This document shows positions 1-11,200 of a DNA stretch of 64,000 nucleotides, piece by piece. Location of the stretch: assembly GCA_022432975.1 (NCBI GenBank), contig CM039502.1, positions 26,830,996 through 26,894,995 on the forward strand, in the 5' to 3' direction. The number at the start of each line of letters is the position of its first letter. The first letter of the stretch is position 1. The DNA comes from Begonia masoniana. Taxonomy: Eukaryota > Streptophyta > Magnoliopsida > Cucurbitales > Begoniaceae. Below the pieces are notes generated by a model. That model did not search any database. It was not told the DNA's origin and worked only from the letters and a program-made list of their open reading frames with translations. Made by a program: the position numbers and the translations under genes.

Positions 1-188
1 TGTATTTTCTGATGAGTTGTCATGGCTACCTCTGGACCCAAAGATCAAGTTCTGTATTGATCTAGCTTCAAGTTCTACTCAAGTTTCCATCTCTACTTAT
101 AGGATGGCACCAATAGAGTTAGCCGAGTTGAGGACTCAATTGGATGAGTTGCTGGAGCGAGATTTTATACGCGAGAGCACATCGCCGT
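1..188 (+). pseudogene. Ty3/gypsy pol fragment L, start of reverse transcriptase
   Basis: This is the protease-to-RT linker and the N-terminal edge of a reverse transcriptase. The plus frame from about position 17 reads a linker, then a YRMAPIELAELRTQLDELL-type segment and an FIRESTSP segment, which is the usual entry into gypsy RT. The frame stops at 188 because LTR K is inserted between the codons for SP and WG. The same pol continues at 3638. It belongs to an old element whose left part lies outside the window. Calling it chromovirus-like is an inference from the RT wording. It cannot be active because it is interrupted twice. Confidence 0.85.
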
Positions 189-830
189 TGTCACGACCCT
201 AATACTGTACCCAATTTCCCGTACTTATATTTTTCTTTTTCTTTTTATACTTAGCGTTTAAGTGGAAAACAATTTAATAAAACGTTTAAAACAATTACAA
301 AACAATTATTTAAACCAACACGTACACAAACACCTACCTTAATTACAACCTCATCATTTCGCTAACACAATTCTATCTATACCACAAATACTATCCACAT
401 CACAATCATACACTTTACAATACAACTTAATTTCAAACCACCAATACTCCTACATCTCCATAATCTAGCTTAAAACAACTCGTGACATATTTAAACAAAA
501 CACATTTCCATGAAAACGAACTGCGTGGTTCCGTTTAAAAGTTTAACATTTCCTCATGTTTCAAAGAAAATACCAAGCAGTTCAATATCATTCAAATAAC
601 TGATTTAGCAAAACGCTTTATAAAACAGTTTGCCAAAACATATGTATATCAATCTATCAGCTAACCAGAACCAAACAACCTAAAATATTTCTATACAATT
701 TATCTAACTAATTCATCATTAACCCAAAACATCTCAATAACCCCAAAAATCTATATATATACTTCCCCACGGGTCAGGTAAGCCTCGACTGCGCCAGCAC
801 ACCACCGCAGCCATTCTCTATCAACTGGAC

Positions 831-1525
831 TCAAGCCTCAGGAGGAAGGATCCCATCCTCACCTGGTTCCTCGATATCTAGATCACCTACACCATACATA
901 CACACTATGAGAAGAAATCCCAGTAAGACTCGTAAATGCAAATGCTATGCTATGGTATGCTATGTCATGCTATGCTATGCTATGCACTGTAGGTGTCACC
1001 GAGATCCTATCCCTCTAACCGGAGAGAGCTCATCCAGCGGGCAGACTACTCTTTCCAGCTAGAGGCGGGGGGTACACGCTTACATCACGTACAGCCGTGC
1101 CTGAGCCCCACCTCGCGTGACCTGTAAACTGTATGCCTTTCGGCCTGTATGCCTTTCGGCCTATATGCCTTACGGCCCATTTAAACTGTATGCCTTACGG
1201 CCCATTTTTAACTATATGCCTTACGGCCCATTTTAACTATATGCCTTACGGCCCATTTTAAACTGTACGTTATCTTTAAACAATGTATGGAAATTCATTT
1301 TAATGTTTTTCTTTAAAACACGTGATGCGTGAACAGTTCATATCTTAAAGTAAACAAGCAATAACGTATACCATCAAGACTGTAAAACATAACCTATAAC
1401 CTATAAAACAACTAGACCTGTCTACCCAACCAAATTAAATAAACATATGCGTCACCAAAATCCTCGAGACGACATTCGACGTACGGTGTAGGCCAATCGG
1501 CCAGAGAAGAATCACGAGAACTTAC
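831..1525 (-). other. LTR intron-like cassette K with acidic exon
   Basis: On the minus strand the donor ACAG|GTAAGT lies at 1525, followed by GGCCTACACC. The acceptor GGTGTAG|GTGA ends at 887, giving an intron-like interval of 639 nt. The next 56 nt encode (G)GDLDIEEPGEDGILPPEA then TGA, with seven acidic and no basic residues. The 25-bp repeat lies inside the interval. Splicing is inferred from motifs shared with eight other LTR families in this window. Confidence 0.6.
1136..1265. repeat. Degenerate 25-bp minisatellite, first array of LTR K
   Basis: About five imperfect copies of a unit with core TATGCCTTACGGCCCATT. The leftmost copies read CCTTTCGGCC instead. They lie inside the intron-like interval of LTR K and look like the source of the homogeneous array at 2239-2738. 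Confidence 0.9.
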
Positions 1526-1871
1526 CTGTCTTCTGTAACTCGCTGGGGCTACTCGGTTACCTGCCCGCCTACGGCTCGACCTACGACAAATATTCAAACT
1601 TCATTACAATTAAGCCCACATTGACCAATTTACTCTCAAACTACTATTTCTAACCTAATCCAACTAAAACTTAACTAAATGGGCCACTAATTCGAGTTTG
1701 GTAAAAATCGACCCGAAACTTCGAACGCGCGTAACTTTCGCGTCGGTTATCGGAATCGAACGATTCCAGCGGCCACGTACTCCTCTAACAACCTATTTTA
1801 ATCTGCCAAAAGGAATTTTAAAACAAACAACCGGAACTAGGTCAATTCAGGAAAAACCCGATTCTGCCCTT

Positions 1872-2238
1872 TCCCGAAAATTTCCCCCAATTTGATTTTT
1901 CATCAAATTCTACTCATTTCCTCCTCAATCGACCACACATACCCTCAATTAGAATAATCTAACCCAAAATCGAAGCTACACTCACAAAAATCGAATTGCC
2001 CTAAATCGGCTTCACTGATTTTCGCCCAAATTGGGCATTCCACGGCCAAGCAACAATAGCCGGCCCAAGGGTTTGCAAACCCACGCCGGAAGCAGCCCAT
2101 TTCGGCCTGTGATCGGAGCTCAATCGAGATCGCCACCCACTGCCTCAAACCGAACAGAAACAGGGAGAAAACTGAGGCTTACCGACCGGGTTGCGCGCAG
2201 AGATATTCGGAGATCGCACGTCGCCGTCGTCTGGCCGG
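1872..2238. repeat. Segmental duplication in LTR K, copy 1
   Basis: This 367-bp block runs from TCCCGAAAATTTCCCCC to CTGGCCGG and recurs almost identically at 2739-3105. The two copies flank the large 25-bp array directly. Each copy contains an exon-like GTAAGC donor (minus strand). Confidence 0.95.
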
Positions 2239-2738
2239 CTATATGCCTTACGGCCCATTTTAACTATATGCCTTACGGCCCATTTTAACTATATGCCTTA
2301 CGGCCCATTTTAACTATATGCCTTACGGCCCATTTTAACTATATGCCTTACGGCCCATTTTAACTATATGCCTTACGGCCCATTTTAACTATATGCCTTA
2401 CGGCCCATTTTAACTATATGCCTTACGGCCCATTTTAACTATATGCCTTACGGCCCATTTTAACTATATGCCTTACGGCCCATTTTAACTATATGCCTTA
2501 CGGCCCATTTTAACTATATGCCTTACGGCCCATTTTAACTATATGCCTTACGGCCCATTTTAACTATATGCCTTACGGCCCATTTTAACTATATGCCTTA
2601 CGGCCCATTTTAACTATATGCCTTACGGCCCATTTTAACTATATGCCTTACGGCCCATTTTAACTATATGCCTTACGGCCCATTTTAACTATATGCCTTA
2701 CGGCCCATTTTAACTATATGCCTTACGGCCCATTTTAA
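2239..2738. repeat. Homogeneous 25-bp tandem array, about 20 copies
   Basis: Twenty near-identical 25-bp units with core TATGCCTTACGGCCCATT fill 500 bp. They are far more uniform than the copies at 1136-1265, so this is a recent expansion. On the minus strand the array lies between the duplicated exon-1-like blocks, so the repeat has appeared in a second interval of the same LTR. Confidence 0.97.
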
Positions 2739-3105
2739 TCCCGAAAATTTCCCCCATTTGATTTTTCATCAAATTCTACTCATTTCCTCCTCAATCGACC
2801 ACACATACCCTCAATTAGAATAATCTAACCCAAAATCGAAGCTACACTCACAAAAATCGAATTGCCCTAAATCGGCTTCACTGATTTTCGCCCAAATTGG
2901 GCATTCCACGGCCAAGCAACAATAGCCGGCCCAAGGGTTTGCAAACCCACGCCGGAAGCAGCCCATTTTCGGCCTGTGATCGGAGCTCAATCGAGATCGC
3001 CACCCACTGCCTCAAACCGAACAGAAAACAGGGAGAAAACTGAGCTTACCGACCGGGTTGCGCGCAGAGATATTCGGAGATCGCACGTCGCCGTCGTCTG
3101 GCCGG
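2739..3105. repeat. Segmental duplication in LTR K, copy 2
   Basis: Second copy of the block at 1872-2238, with only small differences. Here the sequence continues GAGAGGGCCAGAAAACGCC into the normal LTR, so this copy keeps the original right-hand context. Copy 1 instead joins the array. Confidence 0.95.
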
Positions 3106-3637
3106 AGAGGGCCAGAAAACGCCGGTGATGGCCGTCGAAAATCGTCGCTCGTCGCCTCCTCCTCCCCTGTTCGCTCTCGGCGTCGGGCTCGAGCTCGAGC
3201 TCGTTGAAACCAACAGAATGGTTTAACCATTCTGTTGATTTTAATTATTATTATTAATAAAAATAATAATAATTATTATAATAATAATCCTAATATTAAT
3301 TCCTGTTAAACATTAACATACCGTTTTGCCTTCCGTAAATCCCGTTAAATCCCGTATATCTCCACAAATTCACATTAATCGTTAGGACCCTAATAACACT
3401 TTCTTTTCGTAAAACGGACTTGATTTACTATTTTTACGAATTAATATACTAAAAAGCTAAAACGGGAACTCTAGCATTACTCTTCTCGATTTGGGTTTCT
3501 AAAATTTCACTTGTTCTTCTACAAATCCCCATAAATTTCTAGGATCCTAATAAAACTATCCGCTCGCAAAACGGACCTAATTTACTTATTTACGAAAATA
3601 GCCTTGGAGCGGAAACCCGAAAAACTCGGGCGTTACA

Positions 3638-4001
3638 GCCGTGGGGTGTCCAAGTTTTGTTCGCAAAGAAAATAGATGGTTCCTTGCGACTTTGTCCAGA
3701 TTATTAGAAGTTAAATTGGGTTAACGTAAAGAACAAGTGTATGATGTCAAGGATTGATAACTTGTTTGATCATCTTGATGGGTCACGATACTTCTTGAAG
3801 ATATATTTGAGGTCCAAGTATCCTAGGATGAAGATTTGGGAAGAAGATATATCAAAGACAACCTTTAGATCGAGATATGGACACTTTGAGTTCAAGGTTT
3901 TACTCTTTTGGTTTAACCAACGCCCCTACAACATTTATGGATATTATGAATCAGGTGTTCAGACCGCTTTTAGATCAGTTTCTCATGGTTTTTACAGACG
4001 A
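3638..4001 (+). pseudogene. pol fragment L continued: reverse transcriptase core
   Basis: After the target duplication the RT resumes with WGVQVLFAKK, then RIDNLFDHLDGSRYF and [12 protein letters not shown], the standard fingers and palm blocks of gypsy RT. The frame reaches the catalytic box (FTDD instead of Y/FIDD), where the 300-bp foldback element is inserted. In-frame stops and substitutions near 3703 and in the palm show decay. The sequence should be read together with 1-188 and 4302-4949 as one broken pol. Confidence 0.85.
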
Positions 4002-4070
4002 TGTAACGGCTCAATCCCCTGCCCAACATCTCCGGCCCAGCCTCAGCCAGCGCCAGCAGAAGTCGGCAGC
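4002..4070. repeat. Left 69-bp terminal inverted repeat of the 300-bp element
   Basis: Pairs with 4233-4301 with three mismatches. It ends in GTCGGCAGC next to the core. Confidence 0.95.
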
Positions 4071-4169
4071 CTCATGTCCGTGCATCACTGCCACGTGGCA
4101 GCCACACAGGCCCACCACGTGTACTCACGATCTTCCCACTCCCTGCAGTGGGTTTTTGCCTTCCCCCCC

Positions 4170-4232
4170 ACTCGAACCTGGGACCTCAGGGACAAGTACC
4201 CAAGGCTACAAGTGAGGAGTACCACTGAGCTA
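4170..4232 (-). promoter_or_regulatory. tRNA-like internal pol III promoter (A and B boxes)
   Basis: The A box TAGCTCAGTGG (4222-4232) fits TRGCNNAGYGG. The B box GGTTCGAGT (4170-4178) fits GGTTCGANTCC over its core. Their 54-nt start-to-start spacing is in the tRNA/SINE range. No convincing cloverleaf is visible, so this is a tRNA-derived promoter and not a tRNA gene. Confidence 0.75.
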
Positions 4233-4301
4233 GCTGCCGACTTCTGCTGGCGCTGGCTGAGGTTGGGCTGGAGATGTTGGGCAGGGGATTGGGCCGTTAC
4301 A
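4233..4301. repeat. Right 69-bp terminal inverted repeat of the 300-bp element
   Basis: Reverse complement of 4002-4070 with three mismatches. It abuts the A box, so transcription would begin near or inside this arm. Confidence 0.95.
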
Positions 4302-4949
4302 GACGACATTCTGGTATGTTCGAGGACTCGGAGTCAACATCATGAGCATCTTCAGATTATGCTGCCAACTTTGAGTGACTACTAGTTACATGCCAAAAGG
4401 AGTAAATATGATTTCTAAATGTGCAAAGTTATGTTTCTTGGACACGTGGTTTCTCGAGTAGGAATTTTGGTTGATTCTGCAAAGATCGAGGCAGCTATAC
4501 GATGGCAGCCTATGAAGAATGTATGGAAGATTTGCAGTTTTCTTGGTCTGGCTTGCTACAACTGTTTTGTGAATGATTTATTCTCAGTAGCCTCACTAAT
4601 GACCAAATTGATTAGGAAGGGTGTAAAGTTTGAATGGGACTATCATTTTCTGAATGCATTCAAGGAGTTGAAACTACGATTGATGAGTTCGCTTGTTTTG
4701 ACAGTTGCTGATAGTGAGCAGCCATATGTGGCTTTTACTGATGCATCTGGTGTTGGACTTGAATGTGTTTTGATGAAAGAAGATAAGGTGGTTGCATACG
4801 GATCTCAACAGTTGAAGCCTCACGAGAAGAACTACTTGACTCAGCTTGGAGTTAGCCACTATAAACTTTGCTTTGAAGATTTAGAGGAGCTACTTGTATG
4901 GAGCAAAGTTCCAAGTATTTTCATGTCACAAGAGTCTGAAGTACGATTG
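4302..4949 (+). pseudogene. pol fragment L continued: RT end and RNase H
   Basis: After the foldback element the RT resumes at DDILVCSRTRSQHHEHL. A frame break near 4383 is followed by VMFLGHVVSRVGILVDSAK (RT thumb) and an RNase H start, AFTDASGVGLECVLMKEDK then VAYGSQQLKPHEKNY. The HKSLKY block at 4929-4949 is the last recognisable pol. The following bases belong to repeat F, so the pol is truncated there. Integrase is absent. Fragment M (9334 on) overlaps this RNase H and is therefore from a different copy. Confidence 0.85.
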
Positions 4950-5275
4950 AATATTGTTAAGTATTTAGTTTATTGCACTATTTGTTTGAGATTTAACTAT
5001 GTGGGCTCTGCTATCTAATTATTTTTAAAAACTTTTGCTATCAAACCTAGACTTAGGCTGGGGAATCAGGTTCCCTTCCTGAGAATCGGGTAGCCGAACT
5101 CGACGTTTCTACTGCGGCTCGTTCCTGGGCCATGAAAATACCCCTGTGCCTGCTGCTAAAGGTGTATCAAACAAAAACCTGAAAGGGGAGAGTTGTTGGG
5201 TTAAATCGACAATATCATGCCAAGTATAAAAGATTTTTTAAAATCTAGCTAGAAAACATATAGTAAGGCAAATCC
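4950..5275 (-). repeat. LTR-like segment F, inverted copy 1
   Basis: This stretch matches 12735-13119 in inverted orientation, apart from a segment of about 57 bp missing here, and the match stops sharply at both ends. On its sense (minus) strand it has CTCCCCTTTCAG|GTTTTT, an acceptor-like site, so it may be the U5 end of an LTR. It joins pol L directly on the left and LTR A1 on the right. I see no coding sequence. Confidence 0.75.
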
Positions 5276-6095
5276 ACCACGGCTCGGTGCGCTACTTTGC
5301 TCACTCTTACCACGTTAAAAACGAAGTTTAAAATAATTTTTGATCAAATTTTGACTCAATTTTTGGATTTTTCGAACCCTAAAAAATGATTGGAAAACGT
5401 GCATAAAATACGTGCCAAACGTGTCAAAAAGGATCGGGTTAAAACATTTTTGAAATAGGAAAATTTTAAAACAAACTCAGGTTGGCACTTCATGGGCGCT
5501 GCACGCGCGCGACCCTACGCGCGAGGGCCGATCAATCGGCACCCTCTCGGGTGTGCGATCGAGGAGCACAAACATTGGCCGATCGATCGGCGCTGGGTGT
5601 TGCGCGCACCTCAGCAACGCGCATCGCACGCCTGCAGCACGCCCCAAGCCCGCGCACTCCAGAGCCCTGCGTGCGCACTCCCTCGGCCACCAGCGCACTC
5701 CTTCTTTTCTCCATTTTTCTTCAAACCACACACACCCAAAACCCTAAAACTTACCCAAAACTTTTCCCTACATATCCCATTTCCCGACACGTGAAAATCC
5801 TGGAAACACGACTCTAAAACGTCAGCGAAAATGTGAAAACAAGTGAAGATCAACGTCGTTTACTATACAAAAAATCGAGCAGCATAACAACTAAACTTTT
5901 CTAGAACCGAAATCCTGAAAATCAAATATTTTATAAACACCTTCGAAACACACCAAAATACTTAAAATTCCATAACTTATCTACAATCAAATTCACAATT
6001 CAAAACACAATCAACACCACATCCCAGAAACTCCATGGACATATCGCCCCGACAATTACCCGCACCGGCTGGCCCTGTGCGTCGCCGACTGCTCC

Positions 6096-6872
6096 CTAGT
6101 CCTAGTCTCTCTCATCAAGCTAACCTGCAAACTCGTTGTCACCTATACCACAGAACACAAAACGTAAGCTTAATGCTTAGCAAGTAGGGATAATGCAATT
6201 CAAAATAATGCACGCTCAACCCCTAACATATGCAGTTTCTACTCGCTCTGTTGTTTTAGTTTCGTTCCCATTTTGTTAATCGAGCATCTAGCGGAGTGGA
6301 TCAAGTAGGCACACATCCTATATCATCTAGGACGGCCTCACTTTGACCCTATAGTGCAAGATTGGAGGGACATATCCGAGTCCAGCTCCAAGGATGGCCA
6401 TACCCGATCTCCTGACACACATCCGAGTCCAGCTCCAAGGATGGCACTACAAGATCCCTAGGCACACATCCGAGTCCAGCTCCAATGATGCATTTCCATC
6501 CGAGTCCAGCTCCAAGGATGACACTATCCAATCTCCATGTACACATCCGAAACAAGCTCCAAAGATGTGTTTCCAACCGAGTCCAGCTCCAAGGAAGGCA
6601 CTACCCAATCCCCATGCACACATCCGAGGCCAGCTCCAAGGATGTGTTTCCATCCGAGTCTGGCTCCAAGGATGACACCACACGATCTCTATACGTTTCA
6701 TACTCACCGTTCAAAATCATGCTCAAAACTCACTTTTCGTAGTTAGAAAACAATAATGCATGTCACACATATGCTCGACACAAAACAAAACACAAACACA
6801 CAAACAATCAAGCATTCCCTACCGTTCCATGGTGTAGGCCCGAGGGCACAATCACAAACAACCTCTACTTGC
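6096..6872 (-). other. LTR intron-like cassette A1, degraded
   Basis: The donor at 6872 reads CCAG|GCAAGT (a GC donor, where A2 has GTAAGT). The branch-like box CTAAGCATTAAGC and acceptor TATAG|GTGAC end at 6143. The acidic frame begins GDNEFAG and is cut by TAG, where copy A2 has GAG. It is a decayed copy of the cassette at 14195-15000. Confidence 0.5.
6365..6690. repeat. Minisatellite of LTR family A (about 47 + 30 bp units)
   Basis: Repeated CCGAGTCCAGCTCCAAGGAT blocks alternate at about 47- and 30-bp spacing. The array lies inside the intron-like interval of A1. Its inverted counterpart is 14394-14730. Confidence 0.9.
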
Positions 6873-7577
6873 CTGGAAACTCCGTTCGTGTTCATATTTG
6901 CTCGCTCAGTTGATTCAATCGTTCACTCGTTAACCTAACACATTAAGGGAAAAATCACTTAATAAGCATATAACTAAACCTAAAGAACACCTAATCTATT
7001 TCTAGCAATAAACAAAGTCAACATCAAAACCCAAAACTCAAATCCCAAATTTCACCCCATTTTAGTGTCCAAACTTCAATCGGCCATAACTCCCTCATTT
7101 TTTAATGGATTTAAACGTTCCACCTCATTCCGTAAACCTCTACACGTCTACTATCCATTGAAACAATCAAATTTAGCAACCAAACAACTTGGAGAATTCG
7201 AAAACCACAAAACGGAACCGGCGATAAAGTTCCCAAAACCTGTTTTTTTCACCAACACTCACCAATTTTCTAATATCTCCCTAAAACAACCTAAACTAAC
7301 ATATCTAAAGCTTAAATCATCAAATTTAGGACGAGAACTAGCCATTGAAAGAGAAAATTAGGACCCCTCACTTAGGGTTTCCCAAACCCTAACCAAACTT
7401 TACAAAAACTCCTCCAAAACATCAAAAATCACTCCTTAATTGTATATAACATAAAACCCAACTAAAACATACCTTAAATCTTGATGGGAATTGAAGAGAG
7501 GAGGAGAGGGAGCTCTCCAATGGCTGTCCTACGAAGAAGAGAGGGAAGAAGACATTAAAATTGTCTTCTCAAATCAC

Positions 7578-9333
7578 CTTCTTTCTTCCCTGCACATCCA
7601 ACTGACCTTAAGCACTTTATAACCCACACCTAAACTCCAAATTTACCATTTCTTTATAAAAACGGACAGCATAACCCTATACTTGTTATCGAACCAAAAT
7701 CACCTAATCAACAACCATCTATAAATTTTCATAATCACTGAGCTATTTAAAATCGTTAAGATTATCTTACAAATTCTCTAACTAAATCCTATATATCTAC
7801 TACGTGCCCAAAATGTCTATAAATGTTCCAAAATACCTATACGCTCGTTCCCACGAATTAAAATTACCTCGACTGCTCAGCGTACTTCCACGGGTATCTT
7901 TCTTCAACCTGTGCGTTCATCTAGTGGAGGAACGTCATCCTCACCTTCCTCGAGGTCACCTACACCATAGAGACATTCTATGAGCTAAAGGCTCAATAAA
8001 TCGACGTAAATGAAAATGCATGCTATGCGTGTGTAGTTCATAAAATCATGCATTCCTTTTTCATTTTTTAGTTACATAACGGGAGGTGTCACCGGGGATT
8101 AACTCTCACCAGATGGAGAGGGCACATCTCGCAGATAGATAGCACATTCCATCTACCGGGGGGAAAACATGCTCCTCTTCTCAGGACATCCATGTTTGAA
8201 CCCCACCCCGACGTGACCGGGATTACGTTCATTCATATATTTTCATTAGTCATTTCTTTTCATGAAAACATAGTGCGGGAAATTCATTTTTACGTTTTTT
8301 CGAAAACCATAATGCATGAGTATGAACGATGCATTAAACATAAAGAAAGCATAAAACAATATATAAAACTTAGAAAAGACATTCTATAACATAAAAAACC
8401 TAACTACCCAACAACTTACTCTAAAACTACATAACACGCCAATTTCCTCGATAACATCAAATCTCGCAGTGTAGGCCAAATCGGCCAAACAAAGCACGAA
8501 GACTTACCTGACGTCCTTAGTGAACCGAGTGCCTTGCTTTGAGCTTCATCACTTAAAACATTTCACAATTTTATCAATAAAGCTAAATCCAAATAAACCG
8601 TTCCAACGACCAAACAAAACTCTAGGCTAAGGCAACTTTCCCTAAAATTTCCATTTATGTCATTCGAGCATTCTATCGAGCACATTGCGCTCACAAATTC
8701 CATAACCTAGTTTCAATGAAGTTTTATCTTAAATCACCTCAATCAAACCTAACAATCCATTAATAACCAACAATTCATCATCAATAAACATAAATACGGT
8801 AAACCTATCGATTTCTAATATAAATCGATAATTTCTCTCAAAACTCTAATCCGAACCCTAGCAAAATACAACTCGAAAATGGCAAAACAACACGTGTATA
8901 ACGCTCAAGGCTTACCTAGGGCTTGATTGTAGAAGAAAATGGATGAGAAAACGAATCGACGGAGGAACGATCAATGGTCGATTGAAGAAATCGTGAAGGA
9001 AAGAAACCAAAATCGCCAAGGTGGAGAGAAAACCTTCTCTGGAGAGTTTTTACGTGAAATGGCTAAGGAAGGAAGAGTTTTGGTGTTTTATTATATAAAA
9101 AATAATAATTTTTTTCATAATTACAAGTTTGCCACTCGTCACGATATCCACCTAATTTGTCATTTCGCCTATCGATTTGGATTCCCCGAAATTCCTTATG
9201 TCACCCAATATTTCTATTAATTCTTAGGGTTCTAACAAAACTTTCCGTTCGCAAAACGGGCTCAATTCACTATATTTACGAAAATACTCATTTTTAGCAG
9301 AAAACGGGAAAAACAAAAAAATCCAGGCGTTAC
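7578..9333 (-). mobile_element. LTR J, minus strand, joined to A1
   Basis: The sense (minus) strand starts TGTAACGCCTGG at 9333. A TATATAATAAA region lies near 9090 and a donor CCCTAG|GTAAGCC near 8910. The second donor is at 8517 and the acceptor at 7960, with an acidic exon at 7904-7959. After 7640 it runs without a clear CA end into A1, so its U5 terminus is missing or fused. Right flank AAAGA has no matching left copy. It splits or truncates pol fragment M. Confidence 0.75.
7904..8517 (-). other. LTR intron-like cassette J with acidic exon
   Basis: Donor GTCAG|GTAAGT at 8517, GGCCTACACT motif, acceptor GGTGTAG|GTGACC ending at 7960 (558 nt). The exon at 7904-7959 encodes (G)GDLEEGEDDVPPLDERTG and then TGA, with eight acidic residues and one basic. 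The exon before the donor is also open in the matching phase. Confidence 0.6.
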
Positions 9334-11200
9334 AAAAGATGTGAAGTTTAATTGGGATGATAAATGTTAGACAACCTTTAAAGAGTTTAAGTGAAAATTG
9401 ACTATTGCGTTAGTTTTAGTAGTGCTCGATGAATGTTTTCCATATGCACTTTATACAGATGTATCGAAAGTTGTTTTGGGTTATGTCTTGATTTATCAAG
9501 ATATAGTGATAGCTTATGCATCTCGGTAGTTAAATGACATATGAATGAATTTACCTCACTCCTGATTTTATTCTAGTAGCTATTATTTTTCCATCGTGCA
9601 AGATTTGAAAAAATTTATGCCTATGAAAGTTAAACTATCTTTTCAAGTAGAGAGATTTAAATCTAAGATATCGCCGATGGACAAAATATATGGAGGATAA
9701 CGATTTATCTTTGAATCTTTTTATCATGGCAAGGCCTATGCAATGTCTAATGCCTTCAGTCGTCATCATCGAGGTTCTCTTTCTTATCTAGTGTTGTAGT
9801 AGTAAAAGAGATGTGTGATTATAGTGATTTTTAGCTATAAAGACAATGGTTAGATAGTTCGAGTTTTTAATTTGATGGTGCTCCAACACTTTTGCACCAC
9901 ATCAAGGATATGTAGAAGTGTGATGTTGAGCTAAAGGAAAAATTTGAGCAGATTTATGTTGGGGTGCAATTTGATGATTGTGAAATCAACTCCCATGCAT
10001 TTCTATTTTTCATTGTAATCTTTGTGGTGCTGAATGATTCTGATTTAAGACAGCCATTTCTTGCATAGAGCCATAAGTTCAGATATATTATTCATCCCAG
10101 CAACACAAAAATGTATCATAACCTGAAGTGTCACTTATGGTGGATTAGAATGAAACAAGCTTTAGCACAATATGTGCAGATGTTTGACTTGTCAGAAAAT
10201 TAAAGTTGCGCATCAATGACCACCTAGTTTATTGTTGCCTTTACTTATCCCTTATTGAAAATGAGAAAGAATTACTATAGATTTTCTGGCCCTGTTAACA
10301 AGGACCAAGCGAAGATATGATACAATTTAAGGTGATTGTTGGTAGAATGATGAACTTCTAAATTTTAGAGTGTTATGTTGAATGGTGGTTCTTCGACTAT
10401 TATGTCAGATTGAGATCTGAAGTTCAATTTAAAATTTTGTGGACACTGAACTTAATTTGAGTACGACACATAATTATTAGATAAATGGTTAGTTTGAGCA
10501 ACAATTTAGATTCTTGAGGATATATTTGAGGTCATACATTCTAGATTTCGATAATAGTTAGGTGACTCACTTATCTTGGGGAAGTTAGTTTATAATAACT
10601 ATCATACGAGTACCATAGTTTTAGCATATGAAGCTTTGTAGGGGAAATTGCGCAAATCGCCACTATGTTAGGCTAAGGTCAAAGAGCATGTTAATCTCTT
10701 GCTTGATTTAATTTAGGAGATGACTAAAAAAATGCAAACTTTAAAGATTGATTGGGAACTTTTCAGAGCTGATAGAAGAGTTATGTAGGCCTTTTGAGAG
10801 AAATTTAATTTGAAGTCGATGATTTTGAGTTTTTGAAAGTCCGAACGAGATGTGTTGTTAGTTGTTTTGGTGTAAAGGGCAAGTTAGCCCCATATATATT
10901 GAACCTTTTCATATCATTGAGCGAGATGGTTCAGTGGCTTATCAATTGAATTTACCACCATAATATCTTTCATGTTTCCATGTTGAGAAAATACATTCCA
11001 GATCCAACACATGTTATTTTTTGGATTGATGTACCTACGTAGGATAATATTTCTTATGAAGAGAAACCCAAGGGATATTGAGTGATGAGATCAGAGTTTT
11101 CTGTCATCAAGAATTGAATTTGAGATGAAGACAAAGTATCCCCATTTGTTCGAGGGCACACTTGCGATTGTCCTAAATTTTGAGAACAAAATTTCCTAAA
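9334..11200 (+). pseudogene. Decayed gypsy pol fragment M: RNase H, integrase, chromodomain end
   Basis: Six-frame reading shows scattered but ordered pol blocks: KDVKFNWDDKC (before RNase H), YALYTDVSKVVLGYVL (RNase H), CLTCQKIKVAHQ (integrase zinc region), a FHPQT-type region lost, and IIERDGSVAYQLNLPP near 10915 followed by FHVS-like text (integrase end). Every segment has stops and frame changes. Left of 9334 the element is replaced by LTR J. A NFENKIS-like terminus lies near 11180. It is a dead chromovirus fragment. Confidence 0.8.

Larger units (their letters stand above)
189..3637 (-). mobile_element. Solo LTR K (Tekay-like), TSD GCCGT
   Basis: The unit begins TGTCACGACCC and ends GGGCGTTACA, so it has TG...CA ends, and the 5-bp duplication GCCGT lies at 184-188 and 3638-3642. 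No internal region remains, so it is a solo LTR of 3,449 bp, long even for Tekay LTRs. It reads on the minus strand: a U3 at the right, an exon-like part with a GTAAGC donor near 3046, a second donor at 1525, an acceptor at 887 and an acidic exon at 831-886. Much of the extra length is a 25-bp repeat array and a 367-bp duplication. A perfect 13-bp hairpin (3211-3237) and AT-rich triplet runs lie in the U3. Confidence 0.93.
4002..4301 (-). mobile_element. 300-bp inverted-repeat element with tRNA-like pol III boxes, TSD GACGA
   Basis: The element has TG...CA ends (TGTAACGGC / GCCGTTACA) and a 5-bp duplication GACGA at 3997-4001 and 4302-4306. Its ends are 69-bp inverted repeats (4002-4070 and 4233-4301) with three mismatches. 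Between them, on the minus strand, a tRNA-like promoter reads A box TAGCTCAGTGG directly inside one arm and B box GGTTCGAGT 54 nt later, as in tRNA-derived SINEs. It sits inside the RT catalytic box of pol L. A 5-bp duplication with TG...CA ends is the mark of LTR integrase, as in Cassandra-type TRIM LTRs, yet the ends here are inverted. I cannot assign it to a known family. It could be a SINE captured in a fold-back or a TRIM-like solo unit. Confidence 0.8.
5276..7577 (-). mobile_element. Truncated LTR A1 (family A), inverted relative to A2
   Basis: It matches 13500-15920 in inverted orientation, including the CGATCGATCGG-rich U5, the TCCGAGTCCAGCTCC minisatellite and the exon-like block around 7500. 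It lacks the terminal TGTAACGCC at 5276 and its U3 beyond 7577, where sequence J begins. No TSD is visible. It is therefore a mosaic remnant and not a clean insertion. No open gene lies in it. Confidence 0.8.

Noticed and set aside
4170..4232. A functional tRNA gene on the minus strand
   Set aside because: A and B boxes are present, but I cannot fold an anticodon stem or acceptor pairing, and the boxes lie in a transposable unit.
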